NCBI GenBank assembly: GCA_024734495.1
Contig: JALMQS010000061.1
Span: 10,229,601 to 10,293,600, forward strand
Direction of reading: 5' to 3'
From: Forficula auricularia
Taxonomy: Eukaryota > Arthropoda > Insecta > Dermaptera > Forficulidae
DNA length: 64,000 nucleotides
The notes below the pieces were generated by a model. That model was not told the origin of the DNA, made no database searches, and saw only the letters and a list, made by a program, of their open reading frames with translations. The position numbers and the translations under genes are program-made. Positions 9,480-21,192 of the stretch are shown here, one piece after another. Each line of letters starts with the position of its first letter. The first letter of the stretch is position 1.

Positions 9480-12176
9480 CTTGATATACAGTCCAACTCG
9501 CATTTAGAGGGCTTATTTTAATTATAGCTTGCTTGGTTTCTCTACCAGTAATGAAGCAATTGCTCTTGGTGGACTTTTTAGGGTTTTCTCTTGTCAGCTA
9601 TTACCCAGATGCTTATTTTTGATCTATTTTTATTTTATTTTTTCATTTTATTGTTCTGCTCCCGAATATAAACTCTTATGTCCATGAAATATATGTTTAG
9701 TTGATCATTTTGGTACAGCCGCACCAGTTTTCACAACGTGACTTCTTAGATCAGATGATGTTTTTCCAATTGTTTTCCAGGCCCATGTGGGGGCGTCAAC
9801 TCATTGCCATGACTGCATTTGATTAAAAAAAATGTTGTTTTTAAACAGCATATGCTTATGGCAATTCTACTTAAGTTATATGACTTGATTTGACAAACAA
9901 ATTTTATCCTTTGTCGAGAATTTTTTTTTTTTACCTTAAACTAGAAAGAAAAATATTGAAATCGCAGAGAAAATGTAGTTAGTTTTTTCGATTTATCTAC
10001 AAAACGGATAAGATTATTTTGAAATCTGTTTTAGCGTTTTTTTTACTTATAGAGAAAAATGTCTTTTTTGTGATTTAGTAAATTTATTGTTTTTTTTTTT
10101 TTTTTCACTTATAGCCTTGTGAAATTCATGATTTTTCAAAAAAAAATTCTGTCGAAAAATGAAAAAATGGCAAGACTATAAACAGCCTTGTGAAATTCCT
10201 GATTTTGAAAAAAAATTTGAAATATCCAAATTATAGAAATTTTACTATACTTGGGATCAGACGGTCCTAGAGAATTGAAAAAATATATTTTATTTGAAAT
10301 ATCTCAAAAAAAAATTTCTGTCGAAAAACGAAAAAATGGCAAGACTACTTAATTAGGTATCATAAATAAAAATAAAATATTTTTGAAGTGTGAGTTATCC
10401 CAGCAAAGGTCATTTTAAAAAAACAGATTTAATTTTTTTTTAATTTATTTCACTTTAAAATGACGGTGTGAGAGAACAGCAGACAATTTTTAGATGATTT
10501 TTGTACTTGTCATTCTATAGAAATGGCTTAGCTTAAAATTTAAAAAAAAATTATACCAATTCACTCATTCCATTATCGACAAATAAAAACTAATTTGATA
10601 TGCAAAGTATTTTGGAAAATAAAAGGTAAGTATATGAGTCTAACTCACTCTGATCCGACTTATTAGAGAAAAAAAAGTTTTATGCTTAAGGACGTTCCCT
10701 AATAAATCGATTTTCTTGCAATCCTTTTAAAACTTTGAATACACATATTTATAAGTGTCCTTTATAAGTTAATTTTTTTTTCAATAGTCCTTGCAGCACT
10801 AAATTTGTAAATATTGACCATTGAAATTTGAATATTTAACACGCGAACCCTATCCCGATTGATGTTAAAGCGACTGTTCCATTAAATAACAATAGTAATT
10901 TTCTTGATATTATTTTGAAAAACTGAGAATCATTTACTGAAGATATAACAAATATTTTTCTGTTAAAATAATTGTATCAAGCGGTATTCGTTTTGTATGA
11001 AAAATGTTAAAAGTTAGGTCCTTTTGATGGTTTTCATTTTTTCTCACATAGCATGGCAAGTGAGAGATGACGACTTGACAGCGTCGCACTAAAATCACTC
11101 AATTTTTCCATAGCTAAAAAACTTCTACAGTTGGTGCATTTAAGATTTTTAGCTAATTCTCTCAACCTAACTATACTGTTCTCATCTGGACTTCGGATTA
11201 AGCTGTTTCATTAAGTGTTTTTTTTATCCTTTGTTTTTTAGCGTCAGTAAGAATACAATGTTGCCAGATCCGAGAAAGGACTTAGTGAAAATATTTTTGC
11301 CTTTGTGCGCATGTGAGAGTAGGGGAAAGAACGAATTGCATCTGAGCTATATTATGGAAAGTCCTTAAGACCAAGAGAAATTAAATAAAACATTACATTT
11401 TTTATTTTGCAAAATATTTATGAAATTTAAAATTCAGGATGGATACTTTTTTATTTCTATTGCAAAAAATCACAACATAAAACTTAGTTTCTCTAATCAA
11501 TTTTTTAATGTCGATATTTTTTCTCTCAAATCTTGTCCTTCTAAATATAGATTTTGAAATGTGATGGTTTTAAATCATTCAGTTTAATAACCAGTCCTGT
11601 CTGAATTTTTAAAATTTATTTTCCCTTTCCTATAATTTTGATATGAATCTATGATAACGGAACACCTAGTAATAAATATTTAGAGGTCAATGGACGAATA
11701 CCCAGCCACACACATTCGTGATCATTTGTAAAAGGATTTGATCGTTCACTTCGATAAACCATCCACCAAATGACTATTTTATAAATCTCAATTTGTTTCG
11801 TGGAAAGGCTCTTTTCCTGGTGCATCTGCCTCTATCAATCTATCTCTCTCACTCCCTCTCCAGCCATCTATCTCTATCTCTTTCTCTTTCTTCGTTTTAT
11901 AACGAACCGATTGAGACGGCTGTTTTCCCTTAATTAGACAGAGATCCTTTTGCAAGATGAAATTCTAAAATGAAGAAATCGATAAAAATAAATATTACTA
12001 AAATAATTCCTAAAAGAAAGACTATAATTGTATTCATTGAATATTAATTCACTCGTCATTTTTTCAATGTTATCTATTCATTAATATCTATCGTTCTTTG
12101 AATAAATCGATGCAATAAGTTATTATGATTGGCCAAATTCACTGTACCAATAAAAAAAATAAAAAAAAATAAACTA
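9480..12176. other. AT-rich DNA with one local duplication
   Basis: Around 10110-10345 the block AATGGCAAGACTA with GTCGAAAAA is repeated two to three times next to AGCCTTGTGAAATTC. Elsewhere there is no coding or mobile-element signal. A pyrimidine-rich stretch with repeated CTCTCT lies at 11820-11890. Confidence 0.5.
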
Positions 12177-12643
12177 CTAAGAGTAATCATTTATACTTTT
12201 ACAATTTAAATTGGCATCAATCAATTTCAAACTACGTTTAATCAATCTCAAAAAGGGGTTAATTTTACTATATTTGAATCGGAATAGTCCTAATTTGAAA
12301 ATGATTAATCTTATTTTAAAAATTGAAATTTTTCTAAATTTGAAATTAATAAATTCTATATATAAATAAAGGAAAAACAAAAATGCCTATAATAGTAGTT
12401 TTAAAATTTCTAAATATAATCAAGAAATATGGTCAACTACTAAATACAAGGAATATTTTTTTTGTTATGTCAGAAGGGTTGGTTTTAGTATCAGGTGAAA
12501 CAATGACTTTCTGACATAATAAAAATAATCCATAACACTTCGAATTTAGTAGCTGAGGATCTCTCTTGATTTTCTTTAGAAATTTTAATAAATTCCAAAG
12601 AATTCACAATTCTACTAAATAGGTGCTAGATAATTTTTATTAC
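12177..12643. repeat. Degenerate AATTTGAAATTGATTAATC-type repeats
   Basis: Short, imperfect units related to TTTGAAATTGATTAATC are scattered here and again at 13500-13660. The flanking block around 12495-12610 resembles 13375-13470. The 67-codon frame on the minus strand is this low-complexity repeat read through, not a gene. Confidence 0.5.
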
Positions 12644-12852
12644 TAATTAATAAAGATTGTGGTGTAGGGACAAGGTGAAACATCTTTAATAAAGATAAAA
12701 GTAAATAAATATTTTATGAAATATTCATTTACTATGAGTTAGGTTTTCTCGGTCACTTGTTTCATGTTAAAAATTAAAAAAATAAAATAAGTAAATTTTT
12801 TCAATTGGTATATATTTCGGGCTTTCAATCCATCTTCAGGAAATACAGAAAG
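12644..12852 (-). mobile_element. HF3 hammerhead-bearing retroposon, single unit
   Basis: It is flanked by the 13 bp direct repeat TAATTTTTATTAC (12631-12643 and 12853-12865). The unit runs on the minus strand. It has the hammerhead-like core about 15 bases from its 5' end and GTGAAACATCTTT...CTACACCAC-type sequence at the 3' end. It is the same unit as at 32970-33137 and as the one interrupted at 40121-41639. Confidence 0.78.
12809..12839 (-). ncRNA. Hammerhead-like core (HF3)
   Basis: Minus strand: CTGAAGA, extra T, a weak stem II (GG/CC closing ATTGAAAG, then C), GAAA, then TATATA, a self-complementary helix III. The core boxes are kept but stem II is poor, so activity is doubtful. Confidence 0.4.
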
Positions 12853-12865
12853 TAATTTTTATTAC

Positions 12866-13660
12866 CTACGTAGAAGGATTGAATTCGGCATCTTGAGAAT
12901 TAAACCAGAGTACCAAAAAGGGCCAATGAGAAGCGGATAAATACAACCATTTTAAATAAATTTTTATAAATTTTCTAACTGATATGACAAAGAATAATTG
13001 ACCTATCAATGAGAAGTGTTTTGACCGCGCTTTATTTGAAAAAGATATTTTATCACGAGACTATTGCGGATTATGCTATTAAAGTCTGTGGAGTCTTAAA
13101 TATGGACCAGGAGAAAAAAAGATGTGATCCACTTAGCTACAATCCAACGTCATTTTGCGTATATCCCGCTGAACATTCGGATGGATCACCAAGTGAACTT
13201 AAGATCTCAGATGTTATATATTCAATCTCCCAGTACAGAGCGCTCGGCCTATTAGCATGTATGTTAGATGCCTGCCATAAATTAACCGAATGTTTTCTAC
13301 ATTGACAAAAATTCCCTACAGTTGATTCGTGATTGAATCAAATGTAGAAAAACATTCGGTTTACAACGACCATTTTGACATGTGATAAAAATGATCTATA
13401 ACAGCTTGGATTTAGTTGAAAATAATCTCAGACGATTTCTTTAGAAATTTTAAATCTGCTACCATCGACAATTTGAATTTTTTTATTGATTAATTTCAAT
13501 ATCAATGGTTAAATATAAACACCCTTTTCAAAATTAATTAATCTTATTTTGAAATTGACTAATCCAATTTTAAATTCGTTTCATTTTATTTTGATATTGT
13601 CTAATTCCATTTTGAGATAGATTAATTCCAATTTGAAAATGATTGATCTCAATTTAAAGT
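12866..13660. other. Unassigned region with a 98-codon open frame
   Basis: An open frame (13009-13305, plus) starts MRSVLTALYL and contains NPTSFCVYPAEHSDG. I recognise no family and see no splice context, so it is not called as a gene. Just beyond it an inverted repeat CCGAATGTTTT...AAAACATTCGG surrounds a 50 bp spacer. From 13500 on, the degenerate repeat listed at 12177 returns. Confidence 0.35.
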
Positions 13661-14177
13661 TGAAAAGTTAGCCTTGCGCCTTGATATAAAGTAAGATACT
13701 TGGAGACTGATTTTATTTTCCAGGCTTTACATGGAGCCTCTCAGGGGCGCTCGAAATAAATTATTAAAAATATTATTCCCTTAGCTTGAAAGCGATCAGG
13801 TCTATCTGTTCCTGTATATATGCTTGCTGACTGGTAGGCGCTAAATTAACAACGGTAAATTAACAAGTCCCTCAGCTAGGCAGGATTCACCACTGTGGGT
13901 TTCTATTCTATTAGTAAATCATCCAGAGACCTTTGGACTTATATTAACCACAGAAGGATTCAAAATTAATACTAAAAATCAATTTGATTTTATACAAGCA
14001 GAAGACACAATACTTAATTTATTCTTTATCAATCCAAAAATATGCTATCCTTTTCAAATTATTATTTTTTATAGTAAAGTCATCTAATTTAGTGCACATG
14101 AATCACCCCCAACTCATCAGTTATTGGCATTCCCTTGTGGTCTAGTTTGGAATACTCTACCTACTGGGCCTTAATAA

Positions 14178-14218
14178 TTAACCGACTTCAAAAAAGGAGG
14201 AGGTTCTCTATTCGATTG

Positions 14219-14276
<58 letters not shown>

Positions 14277-14965
14277 TGCCTATGTTACCTCATATCTCCG
14301 CCAATTGTCAACCGATTTTGAAAATTTTTTTTGCATTGGGTCCAGTCTAGCTTCCGATTGGTCCCATTTTTTTTTCGATTTTTTTTCATAGGTATTAGAC
14401 CTTTTTTATTAGGTTTGTTTAGGTTTGTTTAGACCTAACCTCTTTGTTTATGAACCGATTTCGATGGTTCTTTTTTTATCCGAAAGGGGGTGTCTTAGGG
14501 ATGGTGTCATATTAATTTGGTCAAGTTCTGATGATATAATCATTATTAATAACATCACTAAAAAGAGAAAAATAAAAATTTTTAAGAAAAAAATAAAAAC
14601 CGACTTCAAAAAATTAAGTGCAACAAATATAAAAATACACTAAAAGGTATAAAATAATTATTATCTTATTTAGTTACAACTAAACGACGAAATATTAACA
14701 CGAAATTACTTTTTGAAGTTGGTGCCAAACATATACCTTTTATGAATCGCACTCGACGGATCTTACTTAGTACGTTTGGCGGGTACGCTCGCTTATAAGT
14801 ATAGTTTGTTTGGCACCGACTTTAAAAGTAATTTCGTGTTAATATTTCGTCGTTTAGTTGTAACTAAATAAGATAATAATTATTTTATACCTTTTAGTGT
14901 ATTTTTATATTTGTTGCACTTAATTTTTTGGAGAATCGGTTTTTTATTTTTTTCTTAAAAATTTT
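14178..14965. mobile_element. Family C element, copy 1
   Basis: It starts AACCGACTTCAAAAAAGGAG and ends in an inverted version of AACCGACTTC (here slightly eroded). The second half (about 14595-14960) is itself a fold-back, with arms containing TTATTTAGTTACAACTAAAC around a centre with CGACGGATCTTACTTAGTAC. A T-run of about 55 bases (14221-14275) is expanded relative to the other copies. This AACCGACTTC family is widespread in insects. No protein is encoded. Confidence 0.8.
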
Positions 14966-15000
14966 TATATACTTTATTAGAATGATATTTCACTACTTAA

Positions 15001-15696
15001 GGTAGTTGTTTCACCATATGGGTTTTCTTAGGATTTTTTTGAAATTTAGAGAGATTATTATTTAAATACTTCTGCATCGATTGGTGGCAAAACGAATTTT
15101 ATGAACAATATAGTTCCGGAGATATTAAACTCCAAAGATAGAGTTTTTCAGACTCTAATACATTGCACTATACGGGATATCGGAAAGTTTACATACATAT
15201 TTAATTATAATTAAGAAACTCTTCTTACCATTGTTATAAAAAACTAAACCAACATTAAACAATAACTAATACATATTTTAAGACAATTTTAATTCATAGT
15301 TACAACACAGTTTCTGAGATAATAATGAATAAATAATGAAAAATGTATAATGAAAAATTTACATTAAAAACAAGCTGGCAACAACGCATGTATTTAACCT
15401 AAAAAGTGGGTTAACTTTAGTAATTTTTTGACGTTTTTTCGCTTCAGCCATTGTCGCAACAGCTTTCAATCGCTTATTAAGAACTTTTTGTTTTATAAAT
15501 CGAACTTTATAATGTATTTTATCTGTCATTTCTATGATAAAAATATTCAAGCTCGGACAATGTTGCCAGATTTGTCAAACGAACACGGGATTGGCTAGTA
15601 GTGGTACATAAACAGCAAAAAGTTTTGGGCTTATGAATTATGAATCCTTATACTCTAGCATTAACTTTTTGCTATTATTGTCGCGAAACAACTACC
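15001..15696. mobile_element. TTAA-flanked MITE (family D), complete copy
   Basis: TIRs GGTAGTTGTTTC and GAAACAACTACC are flanked by TTAA on both sides (14997-15000 and 15697-15700). It is 696 bp long. It has the empty version of the site used by the 150 bp MITE in copy 1. A frame on the minus strand (15359-15550) shares KVLNKRL, AVATMAEAKKRQK with copy 1, which suggests the ancestral element carried a real coding piece. Confidence 0.85.
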
Positions 15697-15703
15697 TTAA
15701 TTT

Positions 15704-16560
15704 ATTCTTAAATTAAAATATGCTGAGAATAATCACTAATCACTCATTTCAAAAAATAACACATAGAACAACATAAAAGATACAGATGAAAAATGTTTAC
15801 ATAATTAGTTATTATTATTCATCATTTTAACTATTCAAATTATTTATACTTTATATTTATTATAAGTACAAATTAAATTAAATGTAAATTATAATAGAGT
15901 TTAATTTAAAATATAGTTAGATAATTTTTTGATAAAATGGCCAAGACCAGCCCCGTGTCCAGAACATTTGGTTCTGAACATGAGGTCCTGATGCTGGATT
16001 CTCGGACAAAACACAGAGACTTTTTCTGAAAAGAATTGTTTCTTTGTTTACCTTAGACTGGGGGACTGGGTTTTTGTGTTAAGGGTCCTCCTGGAACAGC
16101 ACAATAAGAATATTAATCCATCGGGATAATGTAACTTTACCTCTCAGCTGTCCCATTCTCAGAAGTAGGTTACACTTTCTTCATCATCAAAATATCAGAA
16201 ACGAAGAAAAAGACAATCTGGGTCGTTGTAAAAAAAGAAAATGACAAAAAAAAAAACATCAAAGCATAAGGTGGACCATAACATCGAATGAAACCATTTT
16301 AACTCTCATCTTCATAAGTGAAAGTATATCAATCGCTTCTCTAAATATTTGAGTTTTCCCAACTGTATTTACTTTCACTTTGTCATCAAGTCAAAGTATA
16401 CAACAATCTTGATAGATAAAAATCTAATTTATTTAGGTGAATTCTTCCTAGAGCCTAAAAAATCCATTGATCTATGTGTTAACTTATGTAGTCCGAGGAT
16501 CCCCTCTTGATATAAAAATTACAAAAATTTTATAAAAATCACAGAACATAATAATAATAA
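15704..16560. other. AT-rich DNA, nothing recognised
   Basis: No open frame or repeat match seen; a modestly GC-richer part at 15940-16160 has no identifiable content. Confidence 0.5.
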
Positions 16561-16564
16561 AAAT

Positions 16565-17115
16565 ATCAAAGCGCACAAGCAGGTCAAGTTCGAGCATTAG
16601 CTTGGCCGTACAAGCTGTGCGCTATTTACACGAACCATTTCGAGCCAATTTCGACCCCCTTGCAGCTCGGAATCCATTTGAGATACAGAGCTGAAATTAT
16701 ACACATGTAATTATGTAATCCATCTTGAGGAGAGTACCAAATTTCAATAATATAGCTTAAATAGATTCTGAGATATGGACCTGAGAAAATAGCTAATTTT
16801 GGCACTCACTCACTCACTGACAGGTCATCAAAACCTATAGGGTACTTCCAATCATTCCAGCATCATGAAATTTCGCTTGCTAGTAGAGTTTGGGACACAA
16901 ACAAAGGAAAAATTCAAAAAATCCAAACTTTCTATCTTTCAACTCCTTCAAAATGGGGGGGAGGGGTCAAAAATGAAAATTCTAGCCCGTTGGACCAAAC
17001 TCAACCAAATTTTGTATACATATTCTGTAAGGCCCCTGAAGGCTAGAAATGCAAAAACTAACCACTCAATATTAGGGGGGGGTCAAAAATAAAAATTCTA
17101 GCACTTTGGACCAAT
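16565..17115 (+). repeat. CACTCACTCAC-containing repeat with family A-like minisatellite
   Basis: It contains CACTCACTCACTCACTGAC followed by a TAGGGTACTTCC block that recurs at 25455-25600. It then has two units of the same G-run minisatellite as family A (ACCAAATTTTGTATACATA, AAAATGGGGGG). It links family A to a second repeat family. Confidence 0.6.
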
Positions 17116-17152
17116 GGGTTTTCTCATAGCTTACAAAAAGAAGAGAAATCTA

Positions 17153-17352
17153 AGCCAAATCATTCTGTGAAATAACAGACCAAGCTCAAAAATGTAGTGA
17201 AATCTAGTGTGTAGCCAAGTTAAATTCGCCAAGAATAATTAAGTTGAGAAAATAGTAGATCTCTCAACTTAATGTAACTTGGCTACACACTAGATTTCAC
17301 TACTTTTTCGAACTTTGCCTGTTTTTTCACAGAATGTTTTGGATTAGATATT
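17153..17352. mobile_element. 200 bp fold-back MITE
   Basis: The arms contain GTAGTGAAATCTAGTGTGTA and its reverse complement, with CATTCTGTGAA near the outer ends. The centre lies near 17245. No target duplication was identified. A diverged half-copy may lie at 25860-25940. Confidence 0.65.
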
Positions 17353-17464
17353 TTTTATTGCTTCGGGCTTCTTGCCTTTTCATCTTCTTCTTGAACTGTT
17401 TGCAACAATTTTTTATAATTTTGCGAACACCCGGTCGCGGACCATAGTTTAAGAATCGCTGAGT
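17353..17464. mobile_element. One end of a hAT-like element
   Basis: It ends GGACCATAGTTTAAGAATCG then CTG, the reverse complement of a CAGCGATTCTTAAACTATGG terminus typical of hAT elements. The partner end was not found; the fold-back or the assembly gap may have replaced it. Confidence 0.4.
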
Positions 17465-17591
17465 TACACCATTCTTATTAGACTTATATCCCAGATCTCC
17501 GCCAAGATAAATTGCAGATCGTTATATAATCTTAAAATCTAACTAAAGTAAATATAACAAACTTGTGGTCAAATCAATAGGCCAGAAGTAC

Positions 17592-17691
17592 NNNNNNNNN
17601 NNNNNNNNNNNNNNNNNNNNNNNNNNNNNNNNNNNNNNNNNNNNNNNNNNNNNNNNNNNNNNNNNNNNNNNNNNNNNNNNNNNNNNNNNNN
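17592..17691. other. Assembly gap, 100 Ns
   Basis: Exactly 100 unknown bases, the conventional size for a gap of unknown length. Confidence 1.
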
Positions 17692-18069
17692 TTAATAATT
17701 TTAATATTGATCGATATTTTAATTATAAAATTATTGATTAAGTACATTTTTTTATTTTAAAAAAATTGAAAAATTAAAAGGTTTATAGCTGAATCCAGAA
17801 TCATTGCGATGACATCAGAGGTCGATTATGATTCTTTTCTCTCATTTGAAAATGATCAGGTAAAATTTTCACATAAACAAAGAAGATTGCAAATGGGAAT
17901 ACATCTTTAAAAATTAAATAAGATTTAAGAATTTTGTTGTTAGGTAAATAAAAGCTAATTTTCAATTTTTATTTTATTTTTTGTTCATTTGAAAAATTTC
18001 TCTGTACAGTTTTATATAGGAGTAAATTGTATAATACAACATTGATTGATTTTGACTTCGGCTAAAGCT
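17692..18069. other. AT-rich DNA, nothing recognised
   Basis: No feature seen. Confidence 0.5.
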
Positions 18070-19017
18070 TTTTACTTTACCATACAGTGTATGGTCAAGT
18101 ATTGTAATCGTGCATGAAAAAAGTGGTTTTTTTCCTTCTTTTTTTCGAAATATCTCAAAAACGGCATAAACTATTTCGATTAAAAAAATTGAGCGAAACC
18201 ATAGCATTTCGCTCTACAAAAAAGCTCTAATAAGTGAACATCGAAAAAATTATATTTTTCGAGATAATAATTGTTTTGCCAAAATGTCTGTTAGTCTGTC
18301 TGTTAGTCTGTGCGTTACCAAATTTTTGTGGACGAGCTAGCTCAAAAACTAGTGTGAATATCGAAACCAAATTTCACACGTAGTTTTGGTCCATTGAGAT
18401 TAAGAGCTGATTTAGATTTTGGTGAATATCGACCAAAAATTAAGGGGGGGGGGGGGGGTTAAAAATTAAAAATCTAGGCCGTTAGAGCAAACTCAACCAA
18501 ATTTTGTATACATAATCAGTGGACCCCAGAAGTCTAAAAATGCAAAAACTAACCGCCCAAAATGGGGGGTGCTGGGTCAAAAAATCAATATCTAGGCCAT
18601 TTGACCAAACTCAACCAAATTTTGTATACATAATAAGTGGGACCCCAGAAGACTAAAAATGGAAAAACTAACCGCCCGAAATGGGGGAAAAAATCTAGGC
18701 CGTTTGAGCAAACTCAACCAAATTTTGTATACATAATCAGTGGACCCCCAGAAGTCTAAAAATGCAAAAACTAACCACCCAAAATGGAGGGGGGGGGGTG
18801 CATGGTCAAAAAATTAAAATCTTGTCCATTTGACCAAACTCAACCAAATTTTGTATACATAATCAATGTGATCCCAGAAGTCTAAAAAGAAAAAACTAAC
18901 CCCCCCTCCCCTACATGATTATAAATAATTTTATTAAATATTAAATATAAGTGAGGGGCCAGGTTGTATGGTAAAGTCAAGTGGATGGCCACATCAGAAC
19001 ACGTCAGCTTATTTATT
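18070..19017 (+). mobile_element. Family A repeat, copy 2
   Basis: The most complete copy. It starts ACTTTACCATACA, ends TATGGTAAAGTCAAG...CAGCTTATTT, and has four to five minisatellite units with G runs of up to about 14. Confidence 0.82.
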
Positions 19018-19555
19018 TTTCAATATAGTATTTTCGAAATAAAAAATATGCATAAAAAATGTTTAATTAAACTATCTATTAATATAATATATAGTAAGGT
19101 GGTGCAAGAGTGCACGGTGTACAAGAGTACGCAGAGTCATTATCTAAACAGATAATGTTGTTTAGAGACTAATGTCAGTTGTCCACTATCCACTGACATG
19201 ATAAGAGTATCGACGAAAAAGATTTACGTGTTTTGATATAATTTTCAAAAATTTAGATGAGAAAAAGGAATTTTAATGTCTGTGAAGTAATATTCTTCAG
19301 TTTTGAAAACAGGATTGTAATAAAAGTTAAAAAGGTAGGCATTTTTTCCTGTTTATTTAAGTTACATCAGTAATTAACTTATCAGTGTCGTACGAGACAT
19401 TTAGACATGCCTTGTAATAGATGACACTAGTGACGCTTCAGTTTTTTAATCAGAATAGTGCAAGAGTGCGCACCACCAAAATGTGCAAGAGTGCGCACGC
19501 TTTCTTGTCCGACACATGTGTTGTTCACGCCTTTTAATTAATTTACTCATAGATT

Positions 19556-19787
19556 TTGTGGATCAAAAACCTTTTCCAAAAAAGAGTAGACAAACTAAAC
19601 CGAAAAATGCTAAACCAAAAAGTGCACCAAAGAAAAAAGTGTGGGTATGTCCAGGTTGCTCAGAGATATATAAAGAACCACTCGTGGAAGATTGGATCGA
19701 GTGCATTTCTTGCAAAAACTGGTGGCACTAGAAATGCTCAGCGTAAATAGGTAATGGTCACTTCAAATGTGACATTTGTGATTCTTG
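19556..19787 (+). pseudogene. Transposon-encoded PHD-like zinc finger, broken by two stops
   Basis: A lysine-rich linker (PKKSRQTKPKN) leads to VCPGCSEIY, then DWIECISCKNWWH. A TAG stop follows at about 19729, then KCSA, a TAA, and GNGHFKCDICDS. Ignoring the two stops, the spacing of C, C, C, C, H, C, C, C is that of a PHD-type C4HC3 finger. Such fingers occur at the C terminus of some pogo/Tigger-type and other transposases. The upstream catalytic part is not visible. It may be the last coding exon of the host transposon. Confidence 0.6.
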
Positions 19788-19919
19788 TCCTCTCTGCGCA
19801 CTCTTGCACACCTAAGTGCGCACTCTTGTTGTGCAGGAGTGCGCATTTAGGAGGCTGATTATTTTGTAAATAGTTCTCAAATCGTTACTTATAAGATAAT
19901 TATTTAACATTCTTTTAAT

Positions 19920-20275
19920 TTTTTTTGCAACGAAATTTTCTCTGGAGAGAGACGGACTGGTAGAAATTTTAATTGAATGTAATGGAAGGCAGCCCAGAGG
20001 TTCTAATTAAGAAAAGAAGGAAAAAACAATTTGAATTTCTATGCCTTTGTTAAAAATGAAGAAAGTTTTTGAATATTACTGTGGAGAGAAGAAGGAAACA
20101 TTTTATTTGTTTCATTCATTGACCCTTTGAAACCCTGAAGAAGGAGAGAAAAATCCTCCGAAACGTCGGTTTGAATGGAAAGGAGGAAGGATTCGAATAA
20201 ATTACACCTTATTTGATGTGTTAATTTTTTCTTTCCTCACTACCTCTGGGCTGCCTTCCATTACATTCAATTATA
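19920..20275. mobile_element. HF4 hammerhead-bearing retroposon inside the TA transposon
   Basis: The 11 bp direct repeat ATTCTTTTAAT flanks it (19909-19919 and 20276-20286). The ends contain GCAACGAAATTTTCTCTGG and a partial inverted arm (AATGGAAGGCAGCCCAGAGG on the left, its complement on the right). One intact core is on the plus strand. Other copies are at 55818 and 60011. Confidence 0.8.
20135..20167 (+). ncRNA. Hammerhead-like core (HF4)
   Basis: CTGAAGA (20135-20141), extra A, stem II GGAG...CTCC, GAAAC, GTC. Helix III is ACGT, which is self-complementary and too small for a hairpin, so it would be formed only by two RNA copies. Stem I is good: AAACC just upstream pairs with GGTTT just downstream of the predicted cleavage site. 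Confidence 0.6.
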
Positions 20276-20322
20276 ATTCTTTTAATAGTTATGTAACCTA
20301 AGATAATAAATCACATATAGCC

Positions 20323-21192
20323 CAAGAGCCCACGACGGCCAGACCTTCGTTATTTTATAAAGGCTGAAAGTTTTTCTGTGATTGTCCCCTATACAGGTAG
20401 GAACGACCAGCGACTATAGAGTTTGGGTTGTGGTTGCTTTGGCAGGTAACAGGTAATAAAGGTGTATAAAATAGTACTTTAAATTCGTTAAAGTATAAAG
20501 CTCAATTTTTTTATATTTTCTTCGGGATAACTTTAGAAATCTCGTCATCCATTGCCGGACACTTATGACAGTTGCTACCCCCTGCCAGACACCCCTAAAC
20601 TTTAATAAATTATAATTATACTTTCGTTATAATATAAAAGATAAATTTTATATATGTTACTTGGCGACCTATAAAAAAATGTTACCTCAATAGGCGGACA
20701 GTTTTAATGGTTTTTACATAGATTTTTGACATTTCGGTTATTATTGATAACCATTGGTGAAGACATGGAGGAATCGTCTTAAAATCAAAAATAACCATCG
20801 ATTCTTATCTAATACTAGAGGAATAACCTTATTGCATTCCATTTTTGTTGTTTTGACTATTAATGGCAACCTCTACTGAAAACGTGGAAGAATCGACTTA
20901 AAATCAAAAAGAAAGTTTAGGGGTGTCTGGCAGGGGGTAGCTACTGTCATAAGTGTCCGGCAATGGATGACGAGATTTCTAAAGTTATCCCGAAGAAAAT
21001 ATAAAAAAATTGAGCTTTATACTTTAACGAATTTAAAGTACTATTTTATACACCTTTATTACCTGTTACCTGCCAAAGTAACCACAACCCAAACTCTATA
21101 GTCGCTGGTCGTTTTTGCCTGTATAGGGGACATGCACAGAAAAACTTTCAGCTTTTATAAAATAACGAAGGTCTGGCCGTCGTGGGCTCTTG
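20323..21192. mobile_element. 870 bp inverted-repeat element inside the TA transposon
   Basis: Arms of about 285 bp start CAAGAGCCCACGACGGCC and end GGCCGTCGTGGGCTCTTG. They carry GACACCCCTAAACTTT near the inner ends. The spacer of about 300 bp has two diverged direct repeats containing GGAATCG and CTTAAAATCAAAAA. No coding capacity and no clear target duplication. Confidence 0.75.

Noticed and set aside
13009..13305. 98-codon open frame
   Set aside because: No recognisable family, no splice or start context, and it lies between repeat copies. Noted inside the regional entry only.
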